64,000 bases of DNA, taken from assembly GCF_904849725.1 (NCBI RefSeq), contig NC_058521.1:348190138-348254137 (forward strand). The letters are read 5' to 3'. Made by a program: the position numbers and the translations under genes. The DNA comes from Hordeum vulgare subsp. vulgare (Eukaryota > Streptophyta > Magnoliopsida > Poales > Poaceae). Shown piece by piece: positions 43,932 to 55,989 of this stretch; positions within the stretch are counted from its first letter, which is position 1; each line of letters starts with the position of its first letter. The notes below the pieces were generated by a model. That model ran no database searches and had not been told where the DNA came from. It saw only the letters and a program-made list of their open reading frames with translations.

Positions 43932-45706
43932 TGTTGGGTAACGTAGCATAAATTCAAAATTTTCCTACGCCATATTCAGATCTTCCTATGGAGAGACCAG
44001 CAATGAGAGAGGGATGAGTGCATCTTCATACCTTTGAAGTTGGCTAAGCGGAAGCATTTCTAGAACGCGGTTGATGGAGTCGTACTCACGACGATTCAGA
44101 TCGCGGCGTGATTCCGATCTAGTGCCGAACCACGACACCTCCGCGTTCAACGCACGTGCAGCCCGGTGACATCTCCTGCACCTTGATCCAGCAAGGAGGA
44201 GGGAGAGGTTGGGGAAGATCTCCGGCAGCACGACGGCGTGGTGTCGATGGACAGATGAGGTCTCCCGGCAGGGCTTCGCCAAGCACCGTGGGAGAGGAGG
44301 AAGAAGGGGGGCAGGGCTGCGCCGAGGGAGAGGGAAAGCTGTGTAAAACAGCCCCAAAACCCCCACTATAGATAGGAGGAGGGGAGGGGGTGCCACCCCT
44401 AGGGTTCCCACCCTAGGTGGTGCGGCAGCCCCCCCAGATGGGAGGTGCGGCGGCCAGGGCACGGGGAGGGGGTGGTGCACCCCTAGGTGGGTCTTAGGCC
44501 CACCAGCGCCTAGGGTTTCCCCCCTCTCCACTTCCTGCGCCTTGGGCTTCCTTGTGGGAGGCGCACCAGCCCACTTTGGGCTGGTTGCCCTCCCTCTTTT
44601 GGCCCATGCTACCTCTTGAGGCTGGTGGCCCCTCCCGGTGGACCCCCGGGACCATTTCCGGCGGTCTCGGTGGTCCCAGTACATTACCCGTGACGCCCGA
44701 AACATTTCCGGTGTCCAAAACCATCCATCCTATATATCAATCTTTACCTCCGGACCATTCCGGAGTTCCTCGTGACGTTCGGGATCTCATCCAGGACTCC
44801 GAATAACTTTTGGTAACCTCGTATAACAATTCCCTATAACCATAGCGTCATCGAACCTTAAGTGTGTAGACCCTACGGGTTCGGGAGACAGGCAGAGATG
44901 ACCGAGACACCTCTCCGGCCAATAACCATCAGTGGGGTCTGGATACCCATGGTGGCTCCCACTTGCTCCACGATGATCTCATCGGATGAACCACGATGTC
45001 AAGGATTCAATCAATCCCGTATACAATTCCCTTTGTCTCTCGGTATAGAACTTGCCCGAGATTCGATCGTCGGTATACCTATACCTTGTTCAATCTCGTT
45101 ACCGATAAGTCTCTTTACTCGTTCCGTAGCACGTCATCGTGTGACTAACTCCTTAGTCACATTGAGCTCATGATGATGTTCTACCGAGTGGGCCCAGAGA
45201 TACCTCTCCGTCACGCGGAGTGACAAATCCCGATCTCGATTCGTACCAACCCAAGAGACACTTTCGGAGGTACCCGTAGTGCACGTTTATAGTCACCCAG
45301 TTACGTTGTGACGTTTGATACACCCAAAGCACTCCTACGGTATCCGGGAGTTGCACAATCTCACGGTCGAAGGAAAAGACACTTGACACTAGAAAAGCTT
45401 TAGCATACGAACAATACGATCTAGTGCTATGCTTAGGATTGGGTCTTGTCCATCACATTATTCTCCCAATGATGTGATCCCGTTATCAATGACATCTAAT
45501 GCCCATGACCAGGAAACCATGATTATCTATTGACTAACGAGCTAGCCAACTAGAGGCTTGCTAGGGACACATTGTGATCTATTTATTCACACATGTATTA
45601 CTGTTTCCTTTTAATACAATTATAGCATGAACAATAAACGATTATCATGAACAAGCAAATATGATAATAACCATTTTATTATTGCCTCTACGACATATTT
45701 CCAACA
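43932..45706 (-). mobile_element. BARE/Angela/WIS-clade Copia solo LTR, nested (1775 bp)
   Basis: The plus-strand left end TGTTGGGTAACGTAGC and right end TGCCTCTACGACATATTTCCAACA are the inverted ends of this Copia clade, so sense is minus. It is flanked by GATTT (43927-43931) and TATTT (45707-45711), a 5-bp TSD with one change. It shares with the Angela LTRs at 53955 and 60652 the TCCGCGTTCA, TTGATCCAGCAAG and CCGAGTGGGCCC segments. No internal domain is present. Confidence 0.85.
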
Positions 45707-46669
45707 TATTTCTCCATTGGACTCCCCTAGTATTTTCACAAAATCTAACGGTCCCACATCCGCCACCTACCTATTTAATCAACATCTGCCACCTACCTAT
45801 TTAATCAGAGAAAACCCTAGGATTTGTCCCATCCTGCTCTAGTTCCATCCGCCGCCGCCGCACCCCTTCTCTCCCTGGGATCCTCCACAATCAACGCACC
45901 CTTGTCCCCTCCTTGTTTTGAAACCCCAAAAACCAGTGCTTCCTAGCCAATCCATCCATCCAATTAGTGCCTGATGCCCGCAGCCTCTTCCCCGAGCCTC
46001 CCGTGCACCTTCTGGCGCTGACGGCGACTGGCGCCGCTGCCGGAGATCCAGGCCGATGTTCTCCTGCCTTGCCCTTGCTTCCTTCTGTTCTCCCTTCTCT
46101 CCCTCACGCCTCCCTCTCCCTTCTTAATCTGCAGGAGCGGCCTCCTTTGCCCGCAGGAAGCAACAACCCATCAGAGCACCACCATCGTCCTGATCCGGTG
46201 ACCCCGCGCCCTCTCCGCCATGGCCATGGAGCTCGCCTCGCCGAGCCTCCATGCGAGCCAGGCGCTCATCGTGCCTGCAAGCTAGTGCCCTCGCCCGCGA
46301 CCCGGGACTAGTGCACCTCGCTGCTCGAACGCGCTGGAGGCGCCGCCAAGTCCGTGGCTAGCCTGAGCTCGAGGCTGGAGCTCCCCTGCACCGGTCACCA
46401 GTAGCTTTCTGCCATGGCCATCGTTACGGACGCCGGAAGGAGCTCCACCACACATGGCCTCGTCCTCAGTCGGGAGCCAAACCAGACCGAGCCCCACTTT
46501 AAGATCCATGCCTCCTCGAGCTCAGCTCGGCCCTCCTGTGCTTCTTCTCGCCATGGTCGCGACCTCTGATCCCCAGATGTGAGCATCTTCCTCGTATCTG
46601 AAACTTGTTCAGTCCTAGATCCATTCTGGCTTGTAAAGTTTGTTTAGAATAGGCTCTGTATTTCTCCAC

Positions 46670-46747
46670 GAGCACATCAGTAGCCGAGTAGGCTAGCGCA
46701 GTCAACTTCCAGCCAGGAGGTCCCTGGTTCGAATCCCAACCGTGCTC
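46670..46747 (+). other. tRNA-like module in the Gypsy LTR, with A and B boxes
   Basis: A 78-nt unit closed by GAGCAC/GTGCTC (46670-46675 with 46742-46747). An A-box TAGCCGAGTAGG (46681-46692) and a perfect B-box GGTTCGAATCC (46726-46736) are present. ACTTC/GAGGT can form an anticodon-like stem with a 7-base loop, but position 33 is A instead of T. T-rich runs follow (TTTT at 46752-46755, T8 near 46770). It lies about 1.54 kb into the LTR, the same place as the modules in the giant LTR. Confidence 0.62.
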
Positions 46748-49006
46748 ATTATTTTGTGCCATGTTCTATTTTTTTTGCTCACACACACACTCAGTTCCCT
46801 CCGCCGCTGCACAATGTTGCAATCCGGCCTATGTTTATTTTTCCGTCCTGCAATTTTAGCTAATTATCAAGGATTTTAGAAAATTGCATTATTTTAAAAT
46901 GCCCGTAACCTTTAAACCGTGCATTGGATCGAAATAAGTTATATATGTAAAGCGTGTAGAATTTTGTGTAGATTAATATTTTCAGACTCTCATGCACACA
47001 TAAAACTGTATAACATGCTGTTTGCATTGGTTTGCGTGATAACATGTTAAATTGGTTTAATTCATAGCTAGTTAACCGTAGCTCCGTTGGAGATGAACTA
47101 TATATGTAAACCGACTAGAATGACGTGTAGTTTCACGTGAACCAGTTTATTTTTCTGTTTAACAAACATAAAATATGTTTACGTTAGATCTGGACAGATT
47201 TCAAAGTTAACACATGGGGTCATTTCGGAAATGCTATATGTTGTTTCCGACCTTATTTAAAATGCATAGATAAGTAGTTTATTCGTGCTTCACCTCTTAC
47301 CATGTTTAAACAACATTTAATATTGTCATGTGCCTAAACGGGAGTGAACTAAATAATCCGTATGTGGAGTTTCGTCAATATGCAACTCGTTGCGTATTGA
47401 GCTTCACTTAATGTGTAGTGTTTGATTGTTATGAATTGCCATGCCATGCCTTGCATAATTGGAATGGACATGCATCATATTAGGTTGTGCATCATATCAT
47501 GCATTTGCCATGGTGAATATTGCGTGTTGATTCTTGTTTCTGGTTTGCTTCTTCTCGATAGAGTTCCGCAAGCGTGTCGGACTGTGAGGATCCATTCGAC
47601 TACGTCGGTTCGTCTGCTGCACGGATTCGTTCTTCTTGCAAGAGGGATCTCAGGCAAGATGACCATTTTCCTAGATACCATTACTATCAATGCCATGCTA
47701 GTTGTCTCGTTTCTTTCATTATGTCTTGCTGCCTACCACATGTTAAATGTCAGCCTCTCAGCATTTCCATGAAAACCTTCAACCTTTCCACAACCTAGCA
47801 AACCACCGATTGACTATGTTAGCGCTTGCCAAACCATTGGATAGCGTTGCTAGTTGCAAGTCCAGTTGCTTTCATGTGATAACATGGGTTCTTTGTTATA
47901 TCACCCTATAATAACTACTTAATTTAATGCACCTATATACTTGGAAAAAGGTGGAAGACTTGGCCTTCTAGCCTGGTGTTTTGTTCCACCTTTGTCGCCT
48001 TAGTTTTGGCTGCCGGTGTTATATTCCATAATTGAGCGCTCCAAACACGCTCGGGGTTGTTATGGGAACCCCCTTGATAATTCATCTTAGTGAAAGCTTG
48101 TCTGACAAGGCCCAACTTTGGTACTACATTTTCCTGATAACTAATAAAAATGCATAGGGACCTGACGACACCCATGGAGTAACTAACCAACCCCCAGGCC
48201 AGTGCTCCTCATGACTGTTGGTCCAAAAAGGGTAGACTACGGGGCCAGCATGGGGCAACTCGAGGTTTGGTTTTACTTGTTGGCTTTCCCTTCCGGTCAT
48301 GTCCTGAGAACGAGATACACGATTCCTATCGGGTTTGTCGACACGTCGGGTGGCCTTGCTGTACTTGTTTACCTTTTACGAAATATCTTGTGCATCAGGA
48401 TTCCAGTGATGCTTTGGGTTATTTCATAGTTGAGGTTTTCCACTAAGGAATACGAGGAGATCAGGAGTTTCATGATCGAGGCTTTCTATGCGGCTTGTGG
48501 TAATTTGTGATGGACTAGTTGGAGCACCCCTGTAGGGTTAAATCTTTCGGAAAGCCGTGCCTGCGTTATGTGGCAAACTTGGAATTTCTTTAACATCCAG
48601 TTCTATATAACTTGAAGTAAACTTAATAAAAACTTACCAACTGAGTGCGTAACCGTGATTGTCTCTTTCGTGAGCTTCTTCTCCGATCGAGGACACGGCG
48701 GGGTTATGTCTGACGTAGGTAGGTCTTCAGGATCATTTATTTGATCAACATTGGTTCACATCCGTTATGCGTAGATCACCCCCTCTTATTCTTGTACTCG
48801 TAAGTTAGCCATTCAAATAAATGCTTAGTCGCTTGTTGCAGCCTCACCACTTAACCATACCTCACCCATTAAGATTTGCTAGTCTTGATACCTTTGGAAA
48901 TGAGATTGCTGAGTCCCTGTGGCCCACAGATTACTACAACAAAAGTTGCAGGTACAAGTAAAGTGATACTTTGACGTGATCGCGATGATTGTGCTATTTG
49001 GAGTTT

Positions 49007-49031
49007 CTTCTTCTTCTTCTTCTTCTTCTTC
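49007..49031. repeat. TTC microsatellite in the LTR
   Basis: About eight TTC triplets. The related LTR ends at 6860 and 42020 have shorter runs, so the array is length-variable in the family. Confidence 0.85.
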
Positions 49032-49332
49032 ATCGATCTAGGATGGGTTCGAGGCCGGCAACCTGGGATAGTAAGGATGGACGTCGTTCTTTTATCATTT
49101 GTTTTCGTCCATAGTCGGACCCTGATCTTCTACATGGCGACTGAATATGTTGATGTATTCATGTGATATTCTTGTAGCTTGTTGCGAGTGTAAGAAAATT
49201 CCATATACTCATCCCTTCAGTACATGTACTTGTAACTATATCCATTCTTGCGAAACAACAAGATGCACTTGTATCCCTATCAAGGCCCTCGAGCCAAACT
49301 AAGGATAGGATCGCATCTTGGGTGTTACAAGT

Positions 49333-49344
49333 TGGTATCAGAGC
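49333..49344 (+). other. Primer binding site (initiator Met)
   Basis: TGGTATCAGAGC three bases after the LTR end; the perfect plant initiator-tRNA-Met primer site. It fixes the plus orientation of the Gypsy element. Confidence 0.9.
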
Positions 49345-51936
49345 AGTACCGACCTAGGAGCCCCTTAATTGATCGAACTTGGCCGAGTCGAGTCTAGTAA
49401 AAAACTGCTTTGAGTCTAGTTATATATCGGAGAGTAGGATTCTTTTTTCTCTTCTTCTATGCTCTCGTGAGGAATCTTGACGTAAGAATTTTAATTCTAC
49501 TCCTCTTCTCACTCAATTTTTTTAGGATCATGCAGATATTTTTGGAATCTATATGATGTCGATGTGACGGAGTTCTGACTTGGTGCCTCCTGCCTGACTT
49601 GATTTCTTCTGGGGAGTTGAGCTCGAGGGGATTCTTGAGCACATTGTTATCATTCAGATTTGTTAGTATCTCAGGACGGAGGATGTTTGAAATTGCTTCA
49701 ATACTAGTAGTGGCGAGAGGAGTCCGGCATCCCCAGTACTGGTGGAGAGCATCTGGATGTATTACCATACTTAGTATCGTTGTGTTTTCGAGGGTCTGAG
49801 CTAGATGAGTTTCTAAGGTCTTTGGTTATGTGTTGACGGACGTGATACACTGGACGGGTAGTGTTATTGCTAAGAGTTGAGTGATAGATTTTACTCCTTG
49901 TATCCGTGGACCCGATTGCATGACCAGAAAATTTCAGAAGTTCTTAGGTGGAAATTCAAGTAGTAACCTATAGGACAATCTTCCAACAGATGCATGATGT
50001 GAGGATGCGGTTCAACATCTAGTGGATTCGTTTGTTCACGGTCGTCTTACAGCAGTTCTCGTTGTGTCTTAAAGAATCCTTGTAGCTTGCTACGACCCAA
50101 GGACAATCCGTATGTCGTGTGCACTGCCTTGTACATCATGGCTACTGTAGGATAGAGCCTGCATGAACCTTACCACAAAAATATCGGACAAAATCTCTAT
50201 CATGAATTTGTCCTGGCTTATTTTTCAAGCCGCATCCTTGTTTTGTTGGAGTATGGTAATTCGAGTTGCTTCAATGTCAAGTGGTGAATTCATATCTTTC
50301 CAAGAGGTGTTCTCATATTTTTATGGGAATACAAATTCTTTTGCTCAATCAAATTGTCTTATCAATTCTTTTCAACCAGAGTCGTCATGTCAATTATTTC
50401 AACCGGTGTGCTTCTCTTCAAGTTAATCCCATCCTCTCAAAAATTTGCAAGATCAATCTCTCATTTCTTTCTGGAGTTCCTCTCATCTGTCCCAAGTTGG
50501 CTTTATTTTCTCCCTCCCTCCCGCCCTTTTCTAATCTGTCCCAAGTTTGCTTCCACTATCTTCTCTCCCATGTCGTATCCGGTGATTCATTGTGAAGATT
50601 CTCAGGAGTTTCGAGTTCATCATTTTTTATTCTTGTTTTTCTCTCCGGTGGATTCAATTCAGGCTATCCATATTCATAATATCCTTTTCATCCTTTAAAT
50701 TATTTTCCATGTTGGTAATTCTTATCAAGTCTTTCTTGTTATTCATCTCTCTATTCTATCCAGAGTGTTCAAGATATCTCAAAAGTTTCTTGTTTCCATT
50801 CAAATCCTTTCAATTATTTTGAGGTTCTCACCTCATCAAGTTTTCAGTTATACCGGTGTAGTATCAATCTTTCTTAGCAATCATTTCAACGATGGTTTCT
50901 TTTGAGTGGGACCATAACCCACAGGTTTTCCCACGATCTTCGTGGCTCTTCTATCCTTTCTGGAGGTCTCTAAATCTTTCAAGTATGACTTAAGAATGAT
51001 TTCCATCAGTCATATTCCTTCTTCAAGATCGATCTGAATTATTTCTCATCATTGGCTCAACTTTTTCATTATTCATATTCCGGAACGTCTCAATAATTCT
51101 TGTTGGTGATTCTTGCCTTCCTTCTCAGCTGGCAAAGCCGAAGAAGGGTTTCTCTTAAATCTTTGTCCATTCTTTTGAAGATTGTGGTTTCAACTTGGTG
51201 CTATCATCTCGAATTGGTTTTGGTCACGAGAATTCTTATCTATCCGATGCGTTTCAGAGTTGTTTTCATTTCTCGATCCTCCGAAGGCCATAATTTCAGA
51301 AGATTTCTTCATTCTTAACTTTCAGCTTCCATTCTCAAATTCTTATTGTTGTCTCTTCGTTCGTCTCTCAATTATTCTGGTGCCTCATCCAAGTTTTCTA
51401 TTAGGAGGCTCAAGATCTCTTTGTTCTCACGTATTCTATTCATTTCTTCTCATGTATTCCATCCATTTCTAATATCCCCATATGTTCTAAATTCTTCAAG
51501 TTGATCATGATCTCTTCGTTATCATGTATCTTCATTCATTCTTGGTATCCTCATTCATCTGTGAATTCTTACCGGTGGTTGTTCAAGACTTCTTTAATTT
51601 GTGCGCTATATCTATCCTCAATCTTTTTAAGAAGAATAAGTGCTATGCTAAATTCGTTGCTTGTCATCAATTTAACTTGATGAAGGATAAGCATAACATA
51701 ATTCTTATTCTTGCTTCATCAAGGTGATTTCAATTCTTCTCCCGGAGTGGCTCATGATTTCAAATATTGATTCTAATTTTCCTTTCCGAAGTTTCAAGTA
51801 TTTTCTCAAGTTTCTCTTCGCGAAGTTCCATCTAAATCATTGCAAGGCCTTTAATCTTATTCTTTCATCCTTTCATGCCGATGTTCTTCAAGTGGTTTTC
51901 ATGGTGGTTCTTCAAGGTTTCAATTGATTCTCAAGT
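49345..51936 (+). mobile_element. Gypsy internal region, non-coding and pyrimidine-rich
   Basis: It has only short open frames and none with gag or pol motifs. From about 50200 to 51930 the plus strand is strikingly rich in T and C, with phrases such as ATTCTT, TTTCAA and TCTCTT repeated. It is cut off at 51937 by the next element. This suggests a non-autonomous or badly decayed Gypsy interior. Confidence 0.6.
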
Positions 51937-52815
51937 TGTGGGATTTCGGGCTCCGCAAAACCCTAGAGATTCGTAACAAGGGGTGCACACGGAGACCACT
52001 TGGCAGCTTCGGTTGATCCGACTCGCTACTCGACGGACAAGGCAAAGAACTCACTCGATGGTGAGGACGACACATAACACATCAATTTACCCAGGTTCGG
52101 GCCGCTGCGAAGCGTAATACCCTATTCCTGCTTTGGTGGATTGCCTCTCTTGGAGGAGGGTGGAAGAACTAGTACAATGTTCAGGGGCCTCCGGAGGCTG
52201 GGTGGCTTTGTGTGGTGCTCGTGGGTGAATGAATCGATCCCTCCTGTGAAGTATCCTATCCTCTATATATAGTGGCGGCCCAGGTCCTCTTCCCTTATCG
52301 TTTCAGCGGGAAGGGATCCCAGAATGAGCAATTTCGAAGGGGGACAGGGGAACATGCTTCCCCTGCCCAAAGGTGGTCTTCGCGTGCAAAGTAACTGCCA
52401 ACGTTACAGGGGCAGGCCCAGGGGTAACATCTGTCCTGCCAGGGGGCGGCCATGGTCTTGTTACACAAAAAATGGAAACCTTTTGGAGATGCCTTCGGAA
52501 CTTCTGGTACACCCTTGCCTCCTTTGCACTAAAGGGTAAACTGCGCCACCCCGCTTGTCGGCTGCTCGCCTATCCTTCCCTTGCGTCATCCTTGACTCTT
52601 GAGGACGTGCCTCGCCTTGGAATATCCGCCACTCCGGAGGGGTCCTTAGGAGGCCCCCTCCGGGTCTTGATGCCATTCCTCCGAGCGATGCTTGGCCCCT
52701 CGCGAGGGCCTTGTCTTGAGCGGTGCCGGGCCTACTGGTTTGTGGTCGATGAAGTGGGCCAGCTTTGTGCCGCATGCAGACAGGTCTAGGTACCCCCATT
52801 CCCAGAACACCGACA
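51937..52815 (-). repeat. 3' LTR of a Tat/Grande/Retand-like Gypsy element (879 bp)
   Basis: Plus-strand limits are TGTGGGATTTCGGGCTCCGC and AGAACACCGACA; in sense (minus) it starts TGTCGGTGTTCTGGG and ends CGAAATCCCACA. A polypurine tract precedes it on the minus strand, so this is the 3' LTR and the body lies to the right. A TATA-like CTATATATAG is at about 52263. The left flank CAAGT (51932-51936) should recur at the far end, beyond the window. Confidence 0.78.
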
Positions 52816-52830
52816 ATAGCCCCCGAGTCC
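52816..52830 (-). other. Polypurine tract of the Tat-like element
   Basis: GGACTCGGGGGCTAT on the minus strand directly before the LTR start TGTCGGTG. This is a common form in Triticeae Gypsy elements and sets the orientation. Confidence 0.75.
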
Positions 52831-53122
52831 AAGGCGCACCGGGGTTGTCTTCTCGGCGAAGCCTTGAGGGCGGCCTGAAGCGTCGCGAGCCCCATTTTCT
52901 TGCGGGCCACGCGGCACACGTGCCCGACAACCATGTGGGGACGCTTCCGGTTCCCGAGGCGCTCGAAGACGCGCCTGGTCAAACTGATGTGACGTCCGGG
53001 TGCTGCGCCAGCCATCATTGCTTCTTGAAGGTGCCTCCTCTTTGCACACCATGCGGGCGCTCTCCCTCATGAACTACGTGGGTGCAAGGACGCGGAGGGG
53101 CACCGATCTGGCTTCGGCTGTG

Positions 53123-53129
53123 TATTTAA
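53123..53129 (+). promoter_or_regulatory. TATA-like box of the antisense accessory gene
   Basis: TATTTAA lies in a GC-rich setting, about 75 bp upstream of the ATG at 53204, leaving room for a short 5' UTR. It suggests that the accessory gene has its own promoter opposite to the retroelement. Confidence 0.5.
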
Positions 53130-53954
53130 CATGGCGAGGGTGATAGGGCCCTCAATGCCTTCGCCTCCTTCATCTTTTGCTCCGAGCCCTCCACCCTCTT
53201 AGCATGGCGTTGGCGAAGAGGTTCTCTACTACAGAGAAGGGGAAGGCCCCGGGGGAAGGTTTCGTCGCTCCCCCATCCAAAAGGGGCCGCAGCCGCCCTC
53301 GGAAGTACGCGGCGGTGTTGGTGGCGGTCTCCGGTGGGCGCGGGCGTGCTTCCGCCCGTCCCAAAATCACCATCGGCGGCGCCGATAGTGCGCCGGCAAG
53401 CGCGAGTGTGCACGGTGGCCGAGGTGGGAGGTCGGTGGTGGCCACCCGGCCGCTGCGCCCGCGGCTCCATTCAGCTGACTCGGCGATGGAGTTCGTGACA
53501 TGGGTGGATATGCCGGAGATAGCCAGGCTCCAGCTCCCAAGCTTCTTCACAAAGGTGATGCCGACCGGCGGGCTCTGAGGCCTCTGGTTGCAGGCCGACG
53601 GCTGCTGCGGCGGGGCATCCTGGGTTGAGGTCGAGGTCAACCACGCGGCTACGTTTATATGAACCGCGGGTGGCAAGTGTTCACCCGTGCTCGAGGTTTG
53701 AAGGGGAGGCGCTACCTCCACTTTAAGTACGACGGGGAGGCGACACTCTTCGTCAAGATCTTTGAGGATGAGGGCGAGCGTCTGGGTTGCTTCCCAGAGG
53801 ACACCGACCGCGGCGATCCCGTGGATGAGCCCGTCTTCGGCGGTGGGCGCCGTGCCTCCAGCAGCAGCGACACCCCCTCCGGAAGGAGCCCGAGCGACAG
53901 CAGCTACGACGAGCAGCCTCGCCGCCGTGCCCGGACCTCGGGGATGACCCCCAA

Positions 53955-55785
53955 TGTTGGGGAACGTCGCATGGGAAACAAAAATTTTCGTACGCGCACG
54001 AAGACCTATCATGGTGATGTCCATCTACGAGAGGGGATTTCCGATCTACGTACCCTTGTAGATCGCACAACAGAAGCGTTAAGAAACGCGGTTGATGTAG
54101 TGGAACGTCCTCACGTCCCTCGATCCGCCCCGCGAACCGTCCCACAAACCGTCCCACGATCCGTCCCACGATCCGCTCCGATCTAGTGCCGAACGGACGG
54201 CACCTCCGCGTTCAGCACACGTACAGCTTGACGATGATCTCGGCCTGCTTGAGCCAGCAAGAGAGACAGAGAGGTAGATGAGTTCTCCGGTAGCGTGACG
54301 GCGCTCCGGAGGTTGGTGGTGATCTAATCTCAGCAGGGCTCCGCCGGAGCTCCGCAGAAACGCGATATAGAGGTAAAACCGTGGAGGTATGTGGTCAGCC
54401 TGTCGTGGCAAAAGTTGTCTCAAATCAGCCCTAAAACCCCACTATATATAGAAGGGAGGGAGGGGAGGAGGCAGCCTCAAAACCTAAAGGTTTGGCCGAA
54501 ATTGGAGGTGGAGGAGTCCTACTCCAATCCTACTTGGAGTAGGATTCCACCTTCCCACTTGGAAACTCTTTCCACCTTGTGTTTTTTCCTTCTCAAACCT
54601 TATGGGCCTTAGTGGGAACTTATTCCAGCCCACTAGGGGCTGGTTTATCTTTCCCATAGCCCATTAGACCCCTTGGGGCGTGACACCCCTCCTGATGGTC
54701 CCCGGCACCCCTCCCGGCACTCCCAGTACACTATCGATGAGCCCGAAACTTTTCCGGTAATGCATGAAAACCTTCCGGTAACCAAATGAGGTCATCCTAT
54801 ATATCAATCTTCGTTTCTGGACCATTCCGGAAACCCTCGTGACGTCCGTGATCTCATCTGGGACTCCGAACAACATTCGGTAACCAACCATATAACTCAA
54901 ATACACATAAAACAACGTCGAACCTTAAGTGTGCAGACCCAGCGGGTTCGAGAACTATGTAGACATGACCCGAGAGACTCCTCGGTCAATATCCAATAGC
55001 GGGACCTGGATGCCCATATTGGATCCTACATATTCTACGAAGATCTTATCGTTTGAACCTCAGTGCCAAGGATTCATATAATCCCGTATGTCATTCCCTT
55101 TGTCCTTCGGTATGTTACTTGCCTGAGATTCGATCGTCAGTATCTGCATACCTATTTCAATCTCATTTACCGGCAAGTCTCTTTACTCATTCCGTAATAC
55201 AAGATCCCGTAACTTACACTAAGTCACATTGCTTGCAAGGCTTGTGTGTGATGTTGTATTACCGAGTGGGCCCCGAGATACCTCTCCGTCATACGGAGTG
55301 AGAAATCCCAGTCTTGATCCATACTAACTCAACGAACACCTTCGGAGATACCTGTAGAGCATCTTTATTGTCACCCAGTTACGTTGCGACGTTTGATACA
55401 CACAAAGCATTCCTCCGGTGTCAGTGAGTTATATGATCTCATGGTCATAGGAACAAATACTTGACACACAGAAAACAGTAGCAACAAAATGACACGATCA
55501 ACACGCTACGTCTATTAGTCTGGGTCTAGTCCATCACATGATTCCCCTAATGATGTGATCCCGTTATCAAGTAACAACACTTGCCTATGGCCAGGAAACC
55601 TTGACCATCTTTGATCAACGAGCTAGTCAACTAGAGGCTTACTAGGGATAGTGTTTTGTCTATGTATCCACACAAGTATTGTGTTTCCAATCAATACAAT
55701 TATAGCATTGATAATAAACGATTATCATGAACAAAGAAATTTAATAATAACTAATTATTATTGCCTCTAGGGCATATTTCCAACA
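53955..55785 (-). repeat. Angela-type 3' LTR
   Basis: The plus strand runs from TGTTGGGGAACGTCGCATGG to GGCATATTTCCAACA. It contains the TATA-like CTATATATAG near 54442. It differs from the partner LTR at a scatter of positions, most densely in the first 450 bases. Confidence 0.95.
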
Positions 55786-55798
55786 GTCTCCCACTTGC
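55786..55798 (-). other. Angela polypurine tract
   Basis: GCAAGTGGGAGAC on the minus strand directly before the 3' LTR, the usual tract of this clade. Confidence 0.85.
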
Positions 55799-55989
55799 AC
55801 CAGAGTCAATAATCTAGTTCACATCACCATGTGATTTCAACGAATCCAACACCCATATAGTTCTGGGGTTTGATCACGTCTTGCTCGTGAGAGAGGTTTT
55901 AGTCAACGGTTCTGAAACTTTCAGATCCGTGCGTTCTTTATAAATCTTTATGTCATCTTATAGATGCTGCTACTACGTGCTATTCGGAA

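Larger units (their letters stand above)
43355..49329 (+). mobile_element. Long Gypsy 5' LTR (~4.2 kb), split by an Angela-clade solo LTR
   Basis: Starts TGTAACAGCCCGGAACTGAC at 43355, ends CATCTTGGGTGTTACA at 49329, and is followed at once by a Met-type primer site. LTR sequence is 43355-43931 plus 45712-49329. The first part holds a GC-rich leader-like zone (45840-46570). A tRNA-like module is at 46670-46747. The 3' half aligns with 41521-43140 and with the 3' half of the giant LTR at 22318-27556, so all belong to one family group. Left flank TAACC (43350-43354). The family name is not assigned. Confidence 0.82.

Noticed and set aside
52303..53072. Long frames on both strands across the Tat-like LTR and polypurine tract (up to 185 codons)
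   Set aside because: They cross the LTR boundary and polypurine tract and show no domain; GC-rich shadows.
53126..54169. Minus-strand frame of 284 codons opposite the B3-like gene
   Set aside because: It runs across the Angela insertion boundary at 53955, so it cannot be an ancestral gene; the plus-strand reading carries the B3-like pattern.
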